A stretch of 33,747 bases of DNA from the NCBI GenBank assembly GCA_017962275.1, contig JAGCVQ010000102.1, positions 1-33,747 of the forward strand, read 5' to 3'. Below the pieces are notes generated by a model. That model was not told where the DNA came from and did not search any database. It worked only from the letters and a program-made list of their open reading frames with translations. A program made the translations under genes and the position numbers. The DNA is from Bacteroidales bacterium (GTDB lineage: Bacteria; Bacteroidota; Bacteroidia; Bacteroidales; WCHB1-69). This document shows positions 1 through 6,488 of the stretch, in pieces (position 1 is the first letter of the stretch; each line of letters begins with the position of its first letter).

Positions 1-28
1 CCTGAGCCAGGATCGAACTCTCCATAAT
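1..28 (-). rRNA. 16S ribosomal RNA, 5' end only (runs off the left edge)
   Basis: Read on the minus strand, the first bases give GAGAGTTCGATCCTGGCTCAG, a one-base variant of the universal 16S 5' sequence (27F primer site). Only the first few tens of bases of the gene are inside the window; the body lies to the left. The exact 5' end of the mature RNA cannot be fixed from sequence alone, so the right boundary is approximate. A good Bacteroidota promoter lies about 160 bases upstream on the same strand, so this is the head of an rRNA operon. Confidence 0.9.
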
Positions 29-189
29 AATTAATGTCTTTTATTTTATTGTCTGTCCTGGCATCGTCGCTTGCGAATCTCAAAATTCCTAACTTGAGTA
101 TTTGCTACATTCTTCCATTCTTTCAATGAACATTCCCCTGTTGACAACCTCTCTCTCATGCCGTCCCGTATCGTTGTCGTTTGGGATTG

Positions 190-218
190 CAAAAATAGAA
201 TTTTTCTATTACATACAA
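190..218 (-). promoter_or_regulatory. rRNA operon promoter
   Basis: On the minus strand TATTTTTG (190-197) matches the Bacteroidota -7 consensus TAnnTTTG. A TTG (216-218) lies 18 bases upstream, as expected for the -33 element. It points at the 16S gene with a leader of roughly 155 bases. An AT-rich stretch lies upstream. Confidence 0.7.
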
Positions 219-656
219 CCCATGCAACGCATTTTTTTAAACTTTTTTTTCGAGCTATGTTATTTTGCTGATTATTAGTATTTTATAGAGATTTTCAAAT
301 CTTATTTTTCTTCATTTTTTGCCATTTTCGCCCACTTTCGCCATCCCAATCCCCGAAAATTTCGCAGATTTTCGGCAAATCGCCGCAAAAATCGAAAATC
401 GACCTCCTAAAACAGATGCGTTTTTAGTGTAATTTTTTAACAACTATCTGTCAGCCTGCGATTTGTGATTTTTAGAGCTTTATATCTTATTGTATATGTG
501 ATAGTTATGTGTTTTATAGGGCTGACAAGGAGATTGTTTACTATTATTCATATATTATATATACAATAATTATATCTTAGTGCCGTAAATTTGTTGTTGA
601 AAGGTGGAGGTTCCGCCGCCCTTCTTTTCCCCTTTTATCCCCGGATGCGACTCGTC
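219..656. other. gene-free AT-rich spacer upstream of the rRNA promoter
   Basis: I see no convincing gene here. The stretch is AT-rich (long T runs at 230-255, AT-only segments at 540-580) and contains only short chance reading frames. Part of it probably serves as upstream DNA for the rRNA promoter. No tRNA, riboswitch or insertion sequence was recognised. Confidence 0.5.
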
Positions 657-688
657 ATTCCGCGTAACGCGACAGCGTTGAGCGGAAT
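657..688. repeat. interrupted hairpin, 12 paired bases
   Basis: ATTCCGC (657-663) pairs with GCGGAAT (682-688). Inside it AACGC (666-670) pairs with GCGTT (675-679) around the tetraloop GACA, with a 2x2 internal loop. There is no T tract, so a simple intrinsic terminator is unlikely. It resembles a REP-type palindromic element. Confidence 0.55.
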
Positions 689-735
689 CTCGCTACCCCT
701 TCATAGAATCAACGAAACCATTGCGTCGGTCTTCT

Positions 736-778
736 GTCGGTTCAGGGTCGGTTCAGGGTCGGAGCAGGGTCGGAGCAC
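736..778 (+). repeat. 11-bp tandem repeat, about four units
   Basis: Units begin at 736, 747, 758 and 769: GTCGGTTCAGG twice, GTCGGAGCAGG once, then a truncated GTCGGAGCAC. Eleven bases is not a multiple of three, and no credible gene covers the region, so this looks like non-coding slippage-type repeat DNA. Confidence 0.7.
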
Positions 779-882
779 TGTCGCTCAAGGGCGTGCTTAG
801 AGCGAAGGTGGAGCGAGGGAAAAGAGAAAGTGCGGCGGCGCTACGCGCTGGGGGCACCTTGGCAAGTGCTCCCGACACCTTG

Positions 883-946
883 GCCTGCGGCCAGCCGGGA
901 TCGTCTCCGCCTGCGGCCAGCCGAAGACCACCCCGGCCTGCGGCCA
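883..946 (+). repeat. three dispersed copies of GCCTGCGGCCA
   Basis: The 11-mer GCCTGCGGCCA occurs at 883-893, 909-919 and 936-946. Each copy is a mini-hairpin (GGCC-TGC-GGCC in the best case). The third copy is the first stem of the 40-nt two-hairpin element at 927-966. Confidence 0.65.
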
Positions 947-966
947 CCCCTCCAAAGGAGGGGAAT
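927..966 (+). repeat. 40-nt two-hairpin repeat element, copy 1
   Basis: It starts ACCACCCCG, then carries a small hairpin (GGCC-TGC-GGCC), then the 17-nt perfect palindrome CCCCTCC-AAA-GGAGGGG (947-963). A second copy of equal length lies at 19672-19711. The flanks and second stem are identical there, but the first hairpin has a different sequence that still pairs. Confidence 0.75.
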
Positions 967-1133
967 GTCACTCGGTCGCTGCTGATCGCAGTAGCCACGG
1001 GAATTCTTTCTTTGTCCTGCCTGTTAGGAATCACGATCTGATTCTGCATGTTTTTCGATACTTTCGGGATTGGGATAAAACAGTCTGGTAATCAATACAA
1101 TAGACGAATGGAGAAAAATTTTTCCATAATGAC

Positions 1134-1162
1134 TTGTTGAAAAGAAAAAAAGTGTATTTTTG
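1134..1162 (+). promoter_or_regulatory. rpmH promoter
   Basis: TATTTTTG (1155-1162) fits the TAnnTTTG -7 element. A TTG at 1134-1136 lies 18 bases upstream as a possible -33 element. The rpmH start is 37 bases downstream of the -7 box. Confidence 0.7.
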
Positions 1163-1198
1163 CCGTCCAAAAAAAGTAAAGGTAAAAACTGTAATAAT

Positions 1199-1357
1199 AT
1201 GAAAAGAACGTACCAACCTTCAAACACGAGACGCAGACATAAACACGGTTTCCGTGAGAGAATGTCCACTGCGAACGGACGCCGCGTGTTGGCCGCCCGC
1301 AGAGCAAAAGGCAGAAAGAAACTCACCGTGTCAGATGAAAGTCTGGGTAGAAAATAA
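1199..1357 (+). CDS. rpmH: 50S ribosomal protein L34
   Basis: A 52-residue, strongly basic protein of the large ribosomal subunit. It begins [22 protein letters not shown] and continues [20 protein letters not shown], the full family signature of bacterial L34. The ATG at 1199 is chosen over an in-frame ATG at 1160 because L34 always starts MKRT and because the -7 box at 1155-1162 would overlap the upstream codon. The family is usually 44-53 residues, so this copy is complete. In many bacteria rpmH lies beside rnpA and dnaA; here it stands alone between an rRNA promoter region and a SurA-like gene, with its own promoter and a terminator. Confidence 0.97.
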   Translation: MKRTYQPSNTRRRHKHGFRERMSTANGRRVLAARRAKGRKKLTVSDESLGRK

Positions 1358-1383
1358 TCCGAACGAAACGGGATTATTGTAGG

Positions 1384-1409
1384 AAAAAGAAGGCGTTGGT
1401 CTTCTTTTT
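1384..1409 (+). terminator. intrinsic terminator after rpmH
   Basis: AAAAAGAAG (1384-1392) pairs with CTTCTTTTT (1401-1409) around an 8-base loop, and the T run continues to 1412. A second hairpin, AATAATCC/GGATTATT, spans about 1355-1379 and overlaps the rpmH stop codon. Confidence 0.75.
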
Positions 1410-1456
1410 TTTGTATTTTCGCACGCTTTTTAAAATGCGGAAAATCTAAGGAAAAA

Positions 1457-2806
1457 ATGAGAAAAACAATCTTGAGCGCACTGCTGACAGCCACACTTCT
1501 GTGCGGATTCGCACAGGGCGGCGGCACCCCCATCGACGGCATCGTGGCCGTGATCGGAAAGTCCGTCATCCTGCGCTCCGACCTCGAAAAACACTACAAG
1601 GACTACACGGCACAGTACCGTACCGTGGAGGATCCCGACGATGTCTATTGCACCATCCTGGAGAACTTGGTTTACAACAAACTGATGGTCAACCAGGCGG
1701 AAATCGACAGCATCGAGGTCAGCGACGAAGAGGTGGACTACATGGTGAACGCGCGTCTCTCATACTTCCTGCAACAGACCGGCGGCGATGTGAAGTACAT
1801 CGAGAACTACTTCAACAAACCGATGACAGAGATCAAGAAGGACCTGCGCGAGATGATGTACGATCAGGCGCTCATCGATCAAGTGCAGTCGGGCATCACC
1901 AGCAGCATCACCGTCACGCCGTCGGAAGTCAGCCAGTTTGCCTCAAAAATCAGTCCCGACAGCATGCCGATCGTGAGCACGACGTACCAGTTCGGGGAGA
2001 TCGTGAAGATCCCGCCGGTGAGCGACGAGGAAATCGCATCCGTGAAGGAGCGGCTGACGAACTACCGCGAGCGTGTGCTCCGCGGCGAGAAGTTCGGGGC
2101 CTTGGCGCGCCTCTACTCCGACGATCCGGGCAGCGCTTCCAAGGGCGGCGACCTCGGTTTTGTGGAACGCGGCACCCTCTACCCCGAGTTCGAGGCAGTG
2201 GCCTTCAACCTCAAAACCGGTGAAATCTCGCAGGTGGTCAAGACCCAGGCCGGCTACCACATCATCCAGATGATCGAACGCCGCGGCGAGTCCATCCGCG
2301 TGGCCCACATCCTCATCCAGCCCAAACCCTCCACCGACGAACAGGTGCGCGCCATCACCTACCTCGACAGCGTGCGCAAGATCATCATTGACGAAAAGAT
2401 GTCCCTCGAAGAGGCTGCCAAGAAATACTCGGAAGGCCCCACGCGCAACAACGGCGGCATGGTGGTGAACCCTTACAACAACTCCCTCTCCTTCGACCGG
2501 CAGTCGCTCGACGAGGCCACCTACACCACCATCAACAAGCTCATCCCGGGCGAATACTCCGAATGCGTGCCCTTCGTGAACGACAACGGTGTGATGGCCT
2601 ACCGACTCATCTACCTGAAAGAGAGAGTAATGGAACACAAAGCCAACCTCGTGGAAGACTACGACATGATCAAGAACGCGGCCTTAGAGCAGAAAAAATA
2701 CGACGCGATGGAGAAATGGGTGCTCGACAAAGTGAAAGTGACGAATATCAAGATTTCGGAACAATATAAATTCTGTCCGTTCGTTACCAAGTGGCAGATT
2801 CCGTAG
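1457..2806 (+). CDS. SurA-like periplasmic peptidylprolyl isomerase/chaperone
   Basis: A 449-residue exported protein. Residues 1-20 form a signal peptide (MRKTILSALLTATLLCGFAQG). The N-terminal region (about 25-165) resembles the SurA chaperone core (DGIVAVIGKSVILRSDLEKH). Two parvulin-type (PpiC) domains follow: a well-kept one at about 170-280 (LARLYSDDPGSASKGGDLGFVERGTL, then TGEISQVVKTQAGYHIIQ) and a second at about 280-390 (RVAHILIQPKP, EAAKKYSEGPTRNNGG). By family it should assist folding of outer-membrane proteins in the periplasm. The ATG at 1457 gives a clean signal peptide. A G-rich repeat array begins 5 bases after the stop and fills part of the 73-base gap to the MoxR gene. Confidence 0.9.
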   Translation: MRKTILSALLTATLLCGFAQGGGTPIDGIVAVIGKSVILRSDLEKHYKDYTAQYRTVEDPDDVYCTILENLVYNKLMVNQAEIDSIEVSDEEVDYMVNARLSYFLQQTGGDVKYIENYFNKPMTEIKKDLREMMYDQALIDQVQSGITSSITVTPSEVSQFASKISPDSMPIVSTTYQFGEIVKIPPVSDEEIASVKERLTNYRERVLRGEKFGALARLYSDDPGSASKGGDLGFVERGTLYPEFEAVAFNLKTGEISQVVKTQAGYHIIQMIERRGESIRVAHILIQPKPSTDEQVRAITYLDSVRKIIIDEKMSLEEAAKKYSEGPTRNNGGMVVNPYNNSLSFDRQSLDEATYTTINKLIPGEYSECVPFVNDNGVMAYRLIYLKERVMEHKANLVEDYDMIKNAALEQKKYDAMEKWVLDKVKVTNIKISEQYKFCPFVTKWQIP

Positions 2807-2810
2807 GATG

Positions 2811-2840
2811 GTTTAGGGTTTAGGGTTTAGAGTTTATGGA
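2811..2840 (+). repeat. TTTAGGG-type array after a stop codon
   Basis: Four units of GGTTTAG/GGTTTAG/GGTTTAG/AGTTTAT type at 7-base spacing lie directly after the SurA-like stop codon, with the G-bearing strand on the coding strand. The unit resembles plant telomere repeats but is a short intergenic array here. Confidence 0.8.
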
Positions 2841-2879
2841 TAAGGGTTCAAGATTTAATAGATTAATAGAGAATAAGAT

Positions 2880-3866
2880 ATGGAGTTAGAGAACAAGACA
2901 GACATTGAAGCGATTGAATCGTTCGTTGAAAAATATAAGACCTTGCGCGAGGAGATCGCGAAGGTGATTGTGGGTCAGGACGATGTGGTGAAGAACGTGC
3001 TGATGGCGATGTTCAGCCGCAGCCACGCCCTGCTGATCGGCGTGCCGGGACTGGCCAAGACGTTGATGATCACCACGATAGCCAAAGCGGTGGATATGAG
3101 CTACAACCGTATCCAGTTCACCCCCGACCTGATGCCGTCCGACATCATGGGTGCGGAGATTCTGGACGACAACCGCAACTTCAAGTTCGTGAAGGGACCC
3201 ATCTTCGCGAACATCGTGCTGGCGGATGAGATCAACCGTACCCCTCCGAAAACGCAGTCCGCGCTGTTGGAGGCCATGCAGGAGCGTTCCGTCAGTATGA
3301 ACGGCACGACTTACGACCTGCCGAACCCGTTCTTCGTGCTGGCCACGCAGAACCCCATCGAACAGGAGGGTACCTACCCGCTGCCCGAAGCACAACAGGA
3401 CCGTTTCATGTTCAACATCATGCTGGATTATCCGAGCACGACCGAGGAGGTGGAGATTGTGAAACGCACGATCCACGGCGACATGGCGGAACCGAAACGC
3501 GTGCTGACAGTGGAGGAGATCATCTTCTACCAGAAACTGCTGCAGAAGGTGCCCGTCCCCGAGAACGTCTATCGCTATGCGGTGAACCTCTCCACGTTGA
3601 CCCGTCCGGGCACATCCGGCGCGCACGCTTGGGCCAACGACTACCTCTCCTGGGGTGCCGGTCCGCGTGCCTCGCAGTTCCTCATCATCGGTGCGCGCAC
3701 CCACGCCGTGCTGAACGGCAAGTACTCGCCCGACATCGAGGACGTCCGCGCCGTGGCCTATAACATCCTGCGTCACAGAATCATCAAGAACTACAAAGCG
3801 GAGGCCGAGGGCATCACTGTCGAGCAGATCATCGACAAGCTGCTGACCGCCGCCAACACCCAATAA
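2880..3866 (+). CDS. MoxR-family AAA+ ATPase
   Basis: A 328-residue cytoplasmic AAA+ protein of the MoxR class, a family thought to act as chaperones that help activate or assemble partner complexes. Walker A is GVPGLAKT (residues 54-61). Walker B is IVLADEIN (112-119), followed by the typical RTPPKTQSALLEAMQE. ATQNPIEQEGTYPLPEAQQDRF is the family sensor segment, and the C-terminal lid helical domain ends the protein. MoxR genes often precede DUF58 and von Willebrand-A proteins. Here none follows: only 3 bases separate its stop from a histidine kinase gene, so the two are probably co-transcribed. The partner therefore cannot be read from context. Confidence 0.93.
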   Translation: MELENKTDIEAIESFVEKYKTLREEIAKVIVGQDDVVKNVLMAMFSRSHALLIGVPGLAKTLMITTIAKAVDMSYNRIQFTPDLMPSDIMGAEILDDNRNFKFVKGPIFANIVLADEINRTPPKTQSALLEAMQERSVSMNGTTYDLPNPFFVLATQNPIEQEGTYPLPEAQQDRFMFNIMLDYPSTTEEVEIVKRTIHGDMAEPKRVLTVEEIIFYQKLLQKVPVPENVYRYAVNLSTLTRPGTSGAHAWANDYLSWGAGPRASQFLIIGARTHAVLNGKYSPDIEDVRAVAYNILRHRIIKNYKAEAEGITVEQIIDKLLTAANTQ

Positions 3867-3869
3867 ACG

Positions 3870-5372
3870 ATGAACAGATTGCGGAAACCGTTTTGGAAGT
3901 GGCTGCTGTTCGCTTCCGCCGCAGCGATTTTCACGGTCATCATCATCTATTCCAACCAGCTGATCCGGAAAATCGCGCAGGAGGAGCGGCAGCGCATTGA
4001 GATTTGGGCCGGGGCCATCACCTACAAGACCCAGATCATCAACGAAACGGAGCGCTTTTTCGATTCCATCCGCATCGAGGAGGGGAATCAGGCCTACATT
4101 TTCGCCAAGGCGGTGAAAAAAGTGGCCGAGGCTTCCCTCTATGAGGACATCACCTTCTATCAAGACATTATCTCCGCCAACAAGACGGTGCCGACCATCA
4201 TTGCCAACCGGAACGGCGACATAGACGCTGCTATCAATCTACCTGACAGCGTTTTAAGTATGCGCAACATCCGCGAATTAGGGGAAGGCATACACGATTT
4301 CGATAGTCTCAAATTGGCGTACTACCGCAACGACTATGTGATGATCTACTACAAGAACTCGCACATCTACGGCGATTTCCGGGAGATGATCGACAATCTG
4401 TTGGAGTCGTTCTTCGAAGAGACGGTCATCAATTCCGCTTCCGTGCCGGTCATCATCACCGACAGCACGCAGATCAACGTCATTGCGGCCGGCAATATCG
4501 ATTCTTCCATCGTCAACGCCCCGTTCAAAGTGAACGCGCTGTTGGAGGAGATGCGCGAAGAGAACGAACCCATCGTGTTGGATTGGCTGGACCACGGCAA
4601 ATGCTACGTCTTCTATGAGGAATCCACCGTGCTGAAGCAGCTGCGGCTGTTCCCCTACATCCAATACGGCATCATCTTCGTCTTCATCCTCGTAGCTTAT
4701 CTATTGTTCAGTGTGTCAAGACGTTCGGAGGAGAACCGCGTCTGGGTGGGCATGTCGAAAGAGACGGCACACCAGTTAGGCACCCCGATCTCGTCGTTGA
4801 TGGCGTGGACGGAGTTGCTAAAGGAAATGCCTGTGGATCAGTCCATTCCGCAGGAAATCGGGAAAGACGTGCACCGGCTGGAGACCATCGCGCAGCGATT
4901 CTCGAAAATCGGCTCCGTGCCGGTGTTGGAAGAGACCGATATCGTGCCCATCATCGATGATTTCACTAACTACCTGCAGACGCGCATCTCGTCGATGGTG
5001 AACATCCACTTCGAGAAACCCGACCATCCGATTATGTTGCCCCTGAACCGGCAGCTGTTTGAATGGGTTATCGAAAACCTGTGCAAGAATTCCGCCGACG
5101 CGATGAACGGCAAAGGGGACATCACCGTGACCATCACGGAAGAGAAAAACAAGGTCTATATTGACGTGACGGACACCGGCAAGGGCATCCCCGCGAAGAT
5201 GCAACGCCGGATCTTCTCCCCGGGCTACACCTCCAAGAGCCGCGGCTGGGGTCTCGGCCTGACCCTCGCCCGCCGCATTATCAACAACTACCACAAGGGA
5301 AAACTGTTCGTCAAATCCTCCGTCGTCGGCGAAGGCACCACCATGCGCATCCAGCTGAGACGTGATGTGTGA
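3870..5372 (+). CDS. membrane sensor histidine kinase, orphan
   Basis: A 500-residue sensor kinase. Transmembrane segment 1 is at about 11-28 and segment 2 at about 265-283; the roughly 235 residues between them are a predicted periplasmic sensor domain that I do not recognise. The phospho-acceptor segment is ETAHQLGTPISSL with His301. The ATP-binding domain shows an N box (ENLCKNSADAM, about 402-412), DTGKGIP (435-441) and GWGLGL (459-464). Gln follows the acceptor His where most kinases of this type have Glu or Asp. No response regulator gene is adjacent. It sits 3 bases after the MoxR gene, so the pair looks like one transcription unit. What it senses cannot be inferred. Confidence 0.9.
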   Translation: MNRLRKPFWKWLLFASAAAIFTVIIIYSNQLIRKIAQEERQRIEIWAGAITYKTQIINETERFFDSIRIEEGNQAYIFAKAVKKVAEASLYEDITFYQDIISANKTVPTIIANRNGDIDAAINLPDSVLSMRNIRELGEGIHDFDSLKLAYYRNDYVMIYYKNSHIYGDFREMIDNLLESFFEETVINSASVPVIITDSTQINVIAAGNIDSSIVNAPFKVNALLEEMREENEPIVLDWLDHGKCYVFYEESTVLKQLRLFPYIQYGIIFVFILVAYLLFSVSRRSEENRVWVGMSKETAHQLGTPISSLMAWTELLKEMPVDQSIPQEIGKDVHRLETIAQRFSKIGSVPVLEETDIVPIIDDFTNYLQTRISSMVNIHFEKPDHPIMLPLNRQLFEWVIENLCKNSADAMNGKGDITVTITEEKNKVYIDVTDTGKGIPAKMQRRIFSPGYTSKSRGWGLGLTLARRIINNYHKGKLFVKSSVVGEGTTMRIQLRRDV

Positions 5373-5385
5373 TGTATGACGTGAG

Positions 5386-5415
5386 TGTAGAGACGCAAAA
5401 TTTTGCGTCTCTACA
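5386..5415. repeat. 30-nt perfect palindrome
   Basis: TGTAGAGACGCAAAA (5386-5400) is followed directly by its exact reverse complement (5401-5415). It lies between the convergent histidine kinase and lipoprotein genes. It could act as a bidirectional hairpin terminator or be a REP/MITE-like mobile palindrome. There is no loop, which is odd for a terminator. Confidence 0.85.
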
Positions 5416-5449
5416 AACCATAAACCCTAAACCATAAACCCTAAACCTT
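5416..5449 (-). repeat. TTTAGGG/TTTATGG array after the lipoprotein stop
   Basis: On the minus strand, which is the coding strand of the neighbouring lipoprotein, the array reads GGTTTAGGGTTTATGGTTTAG and onwards, starting a few bases after that gene's stop codon. It again carries the G-bearing strand in the coding direction. Confidence 0.8.
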
Positions 5450-6340
5450 TCAATGCCAATAAACATACGTATATATCAACGTACTGTCCATTTTGTTTGA
5501 TGCCGTATTCCAAGAAGTGAAATAGACTTTTGTGGGGTACTTGTTGTGATACTCATACGAGTAGGTGAAGGAGGTCGTGTTGGAAAAAATGTCATAGATG
5601 TCCGTCACCATGACGCTCGTCACGTTGTTTTTGCTGCAAAACAGGTATTGCGGACGGTCGTTGACCAGCGTACGCACCGGGAAAAGCGAAAGCAGTCCGT
5701 TCTTAGGATTGAGATTGTCATCATAAACGTAGGTGAAGGTCAGCCGCTGGATGCTGTCGGGACGCGTGAGTTGCATCTTCATATACTTGACATTGTCCCC
5801 TTCCCACACGTAATCGATTTCGGCGTCGCGGAAATTGTACGCCTCGACTTTCTCCCTCCGGTCCGCCTGCATCACCCGTGTCCATTCGCCGTTCCCCGGC
5901 ATGAGCATCGGCAGAAAGCCGCAACCATTCAAGTCTTTTGCCGGTTTTTTGAAGGAGATATGCGACAATTTGTTCTTGTCGAACGTCAAATCGTATGTCT
6001 CGACCAATTTGTCGCCCTTGTAGGTGTTGATCTTGGTCAGAAGTTTCCCGTCGTAAAGGAATTCCGTGTATTGGCCGTCCGTCTCGATACGGGAGAGGCG
6101 ATCCCCGTCATAGAGGTAGTGGTGAGAACTTTGGAGGTTCCCGCTCGGACGGAGATAATCGATTTTGGAGAGGGTATTCCCGGTCCAAGTCCACTCCTCC
6201 TGCAAATACCGCCCATCCTCCTCGGAATAAATCTTGTTAATCTTCATTTTGGGGTTATAGACTCCCAACTGTTCCTTCTGGCAAGCGGAAAAACTTAAGA
6301 TCAATAGGATTCCTATAAAAACAATTTCGATTTTTTTCAT
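5450..6340 (-). CDS. putative lipoprotein with YD-like repeats, paralogue A
   Basis: A 296-residue predicted lipoprotein of unknown function. MKKIEIVFIGILLILSFSAC is a lipoprotein signal peptide with Cys20 as the likely lipidation site. The mature part has repeated short strands such as WTWTGNTLSKIDYL, YLYDGDRLSRIETDG and FLYDGKLLTKINTY, a pattern like YD/RHS-type beta repeats in which each strand pair ends in a turn. The ATG at 6340 is preferred over a non-ATG extension to 6367 because it gives the clean signal peptide and lies 24 bases from a -7 box. It shares layout and motifs with the protein at 10904-11758 (FNPSKKIQKVYS versus YNPKMKINKIYS; WNWNGNMLTSID versus WTWTGNTLSKID). The two are paralogues. 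Confidence 0.75.
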   Translation of the reverse strand: MKKIEIVFIGILLILSFSACQKEQLGVYNPKMKINKIYSEEDGRYLQEEWTWTGNTLSKIDYLRPSGNLQSSHHYLYDGDRLSRIETDGQYTEFLYDGKLLTKINTYKGDKLVETYDLTFDKNKLSHISFKKPAKDLNGCGFLPMLMPGNGEWTRVMQADRREKVEAYNFRDAEIDYVWEGDNVKYMKMQLTRPDSIQRLTFTYVYDDNLNPKNGLLSLFPVRTLVNDRPQYLFCSKNNVTSVMVTDIYDIFSNTTSFTYSYEYHNKYPTKVYFTSWNTASNKMDSTLIYTYVYWH

Positions 6341-6364
6341 AAGAGTATCTTTGAAAAGGACTGG

Positions 6365-6372
6365 CAAAAGTA
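6365..6372 (-). promoter_or_regulatory. -7 promoter element of lipoprotein A
   Basis: TACTTTTG on the minus strand fits TAnnTTTG and lies 24 bases upstream of the chosen start codon. Confidence 0.6.
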
Positions 6373-6401
6373 AGATTTTTTAGTTTTGGTCGAAAAAAAA
6401 T

Positions 6402-6446
6402 TATCCATTTTCCATTATCAATTATCCATTAAAATTTGTACCTTTG
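6402..6446 (+). promoter_or_regulatory. TTATCCATT repeats running into the -7 box of the C69 peptidase gene
   Basis: Repeated TTATCCATT/TTCCATTAT units (6402-6431) end 7 bases before TACCTTTG (6439-6446), a match to the TAnnTTTG element. The start codon is 43 bases further on. The repeats occupy the place where a -33 element would be expected. Confidence 0.6.
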
Positions 6447-6488
6447 CCACGCAATTTGCGAAAATACAATAACGTAAATAAAACCTTT

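Noticed and set aside
721-1041. Possible 106-residue protein in the rRNA-rpmH spacer
   Set aside because: The frame is made of tandem repeats and hairpin DNA (Arg/Pro/Ala-rich translation), and no promoter or ribosome-binding site was seen.
2811-2840. Telomere or linear chromosome end (TTTAGGG units)
   Set aside because: The units are few, lie between genes in the middle of the contig and occur in both orientations. They belong to the general intergenic array pattern.
2886-4163. Minus-strand open frame of 425 codons across the MoxR and kinase genes
   Set aside because: It spans two well-supported genes on the other strand and has no recognisable domain.
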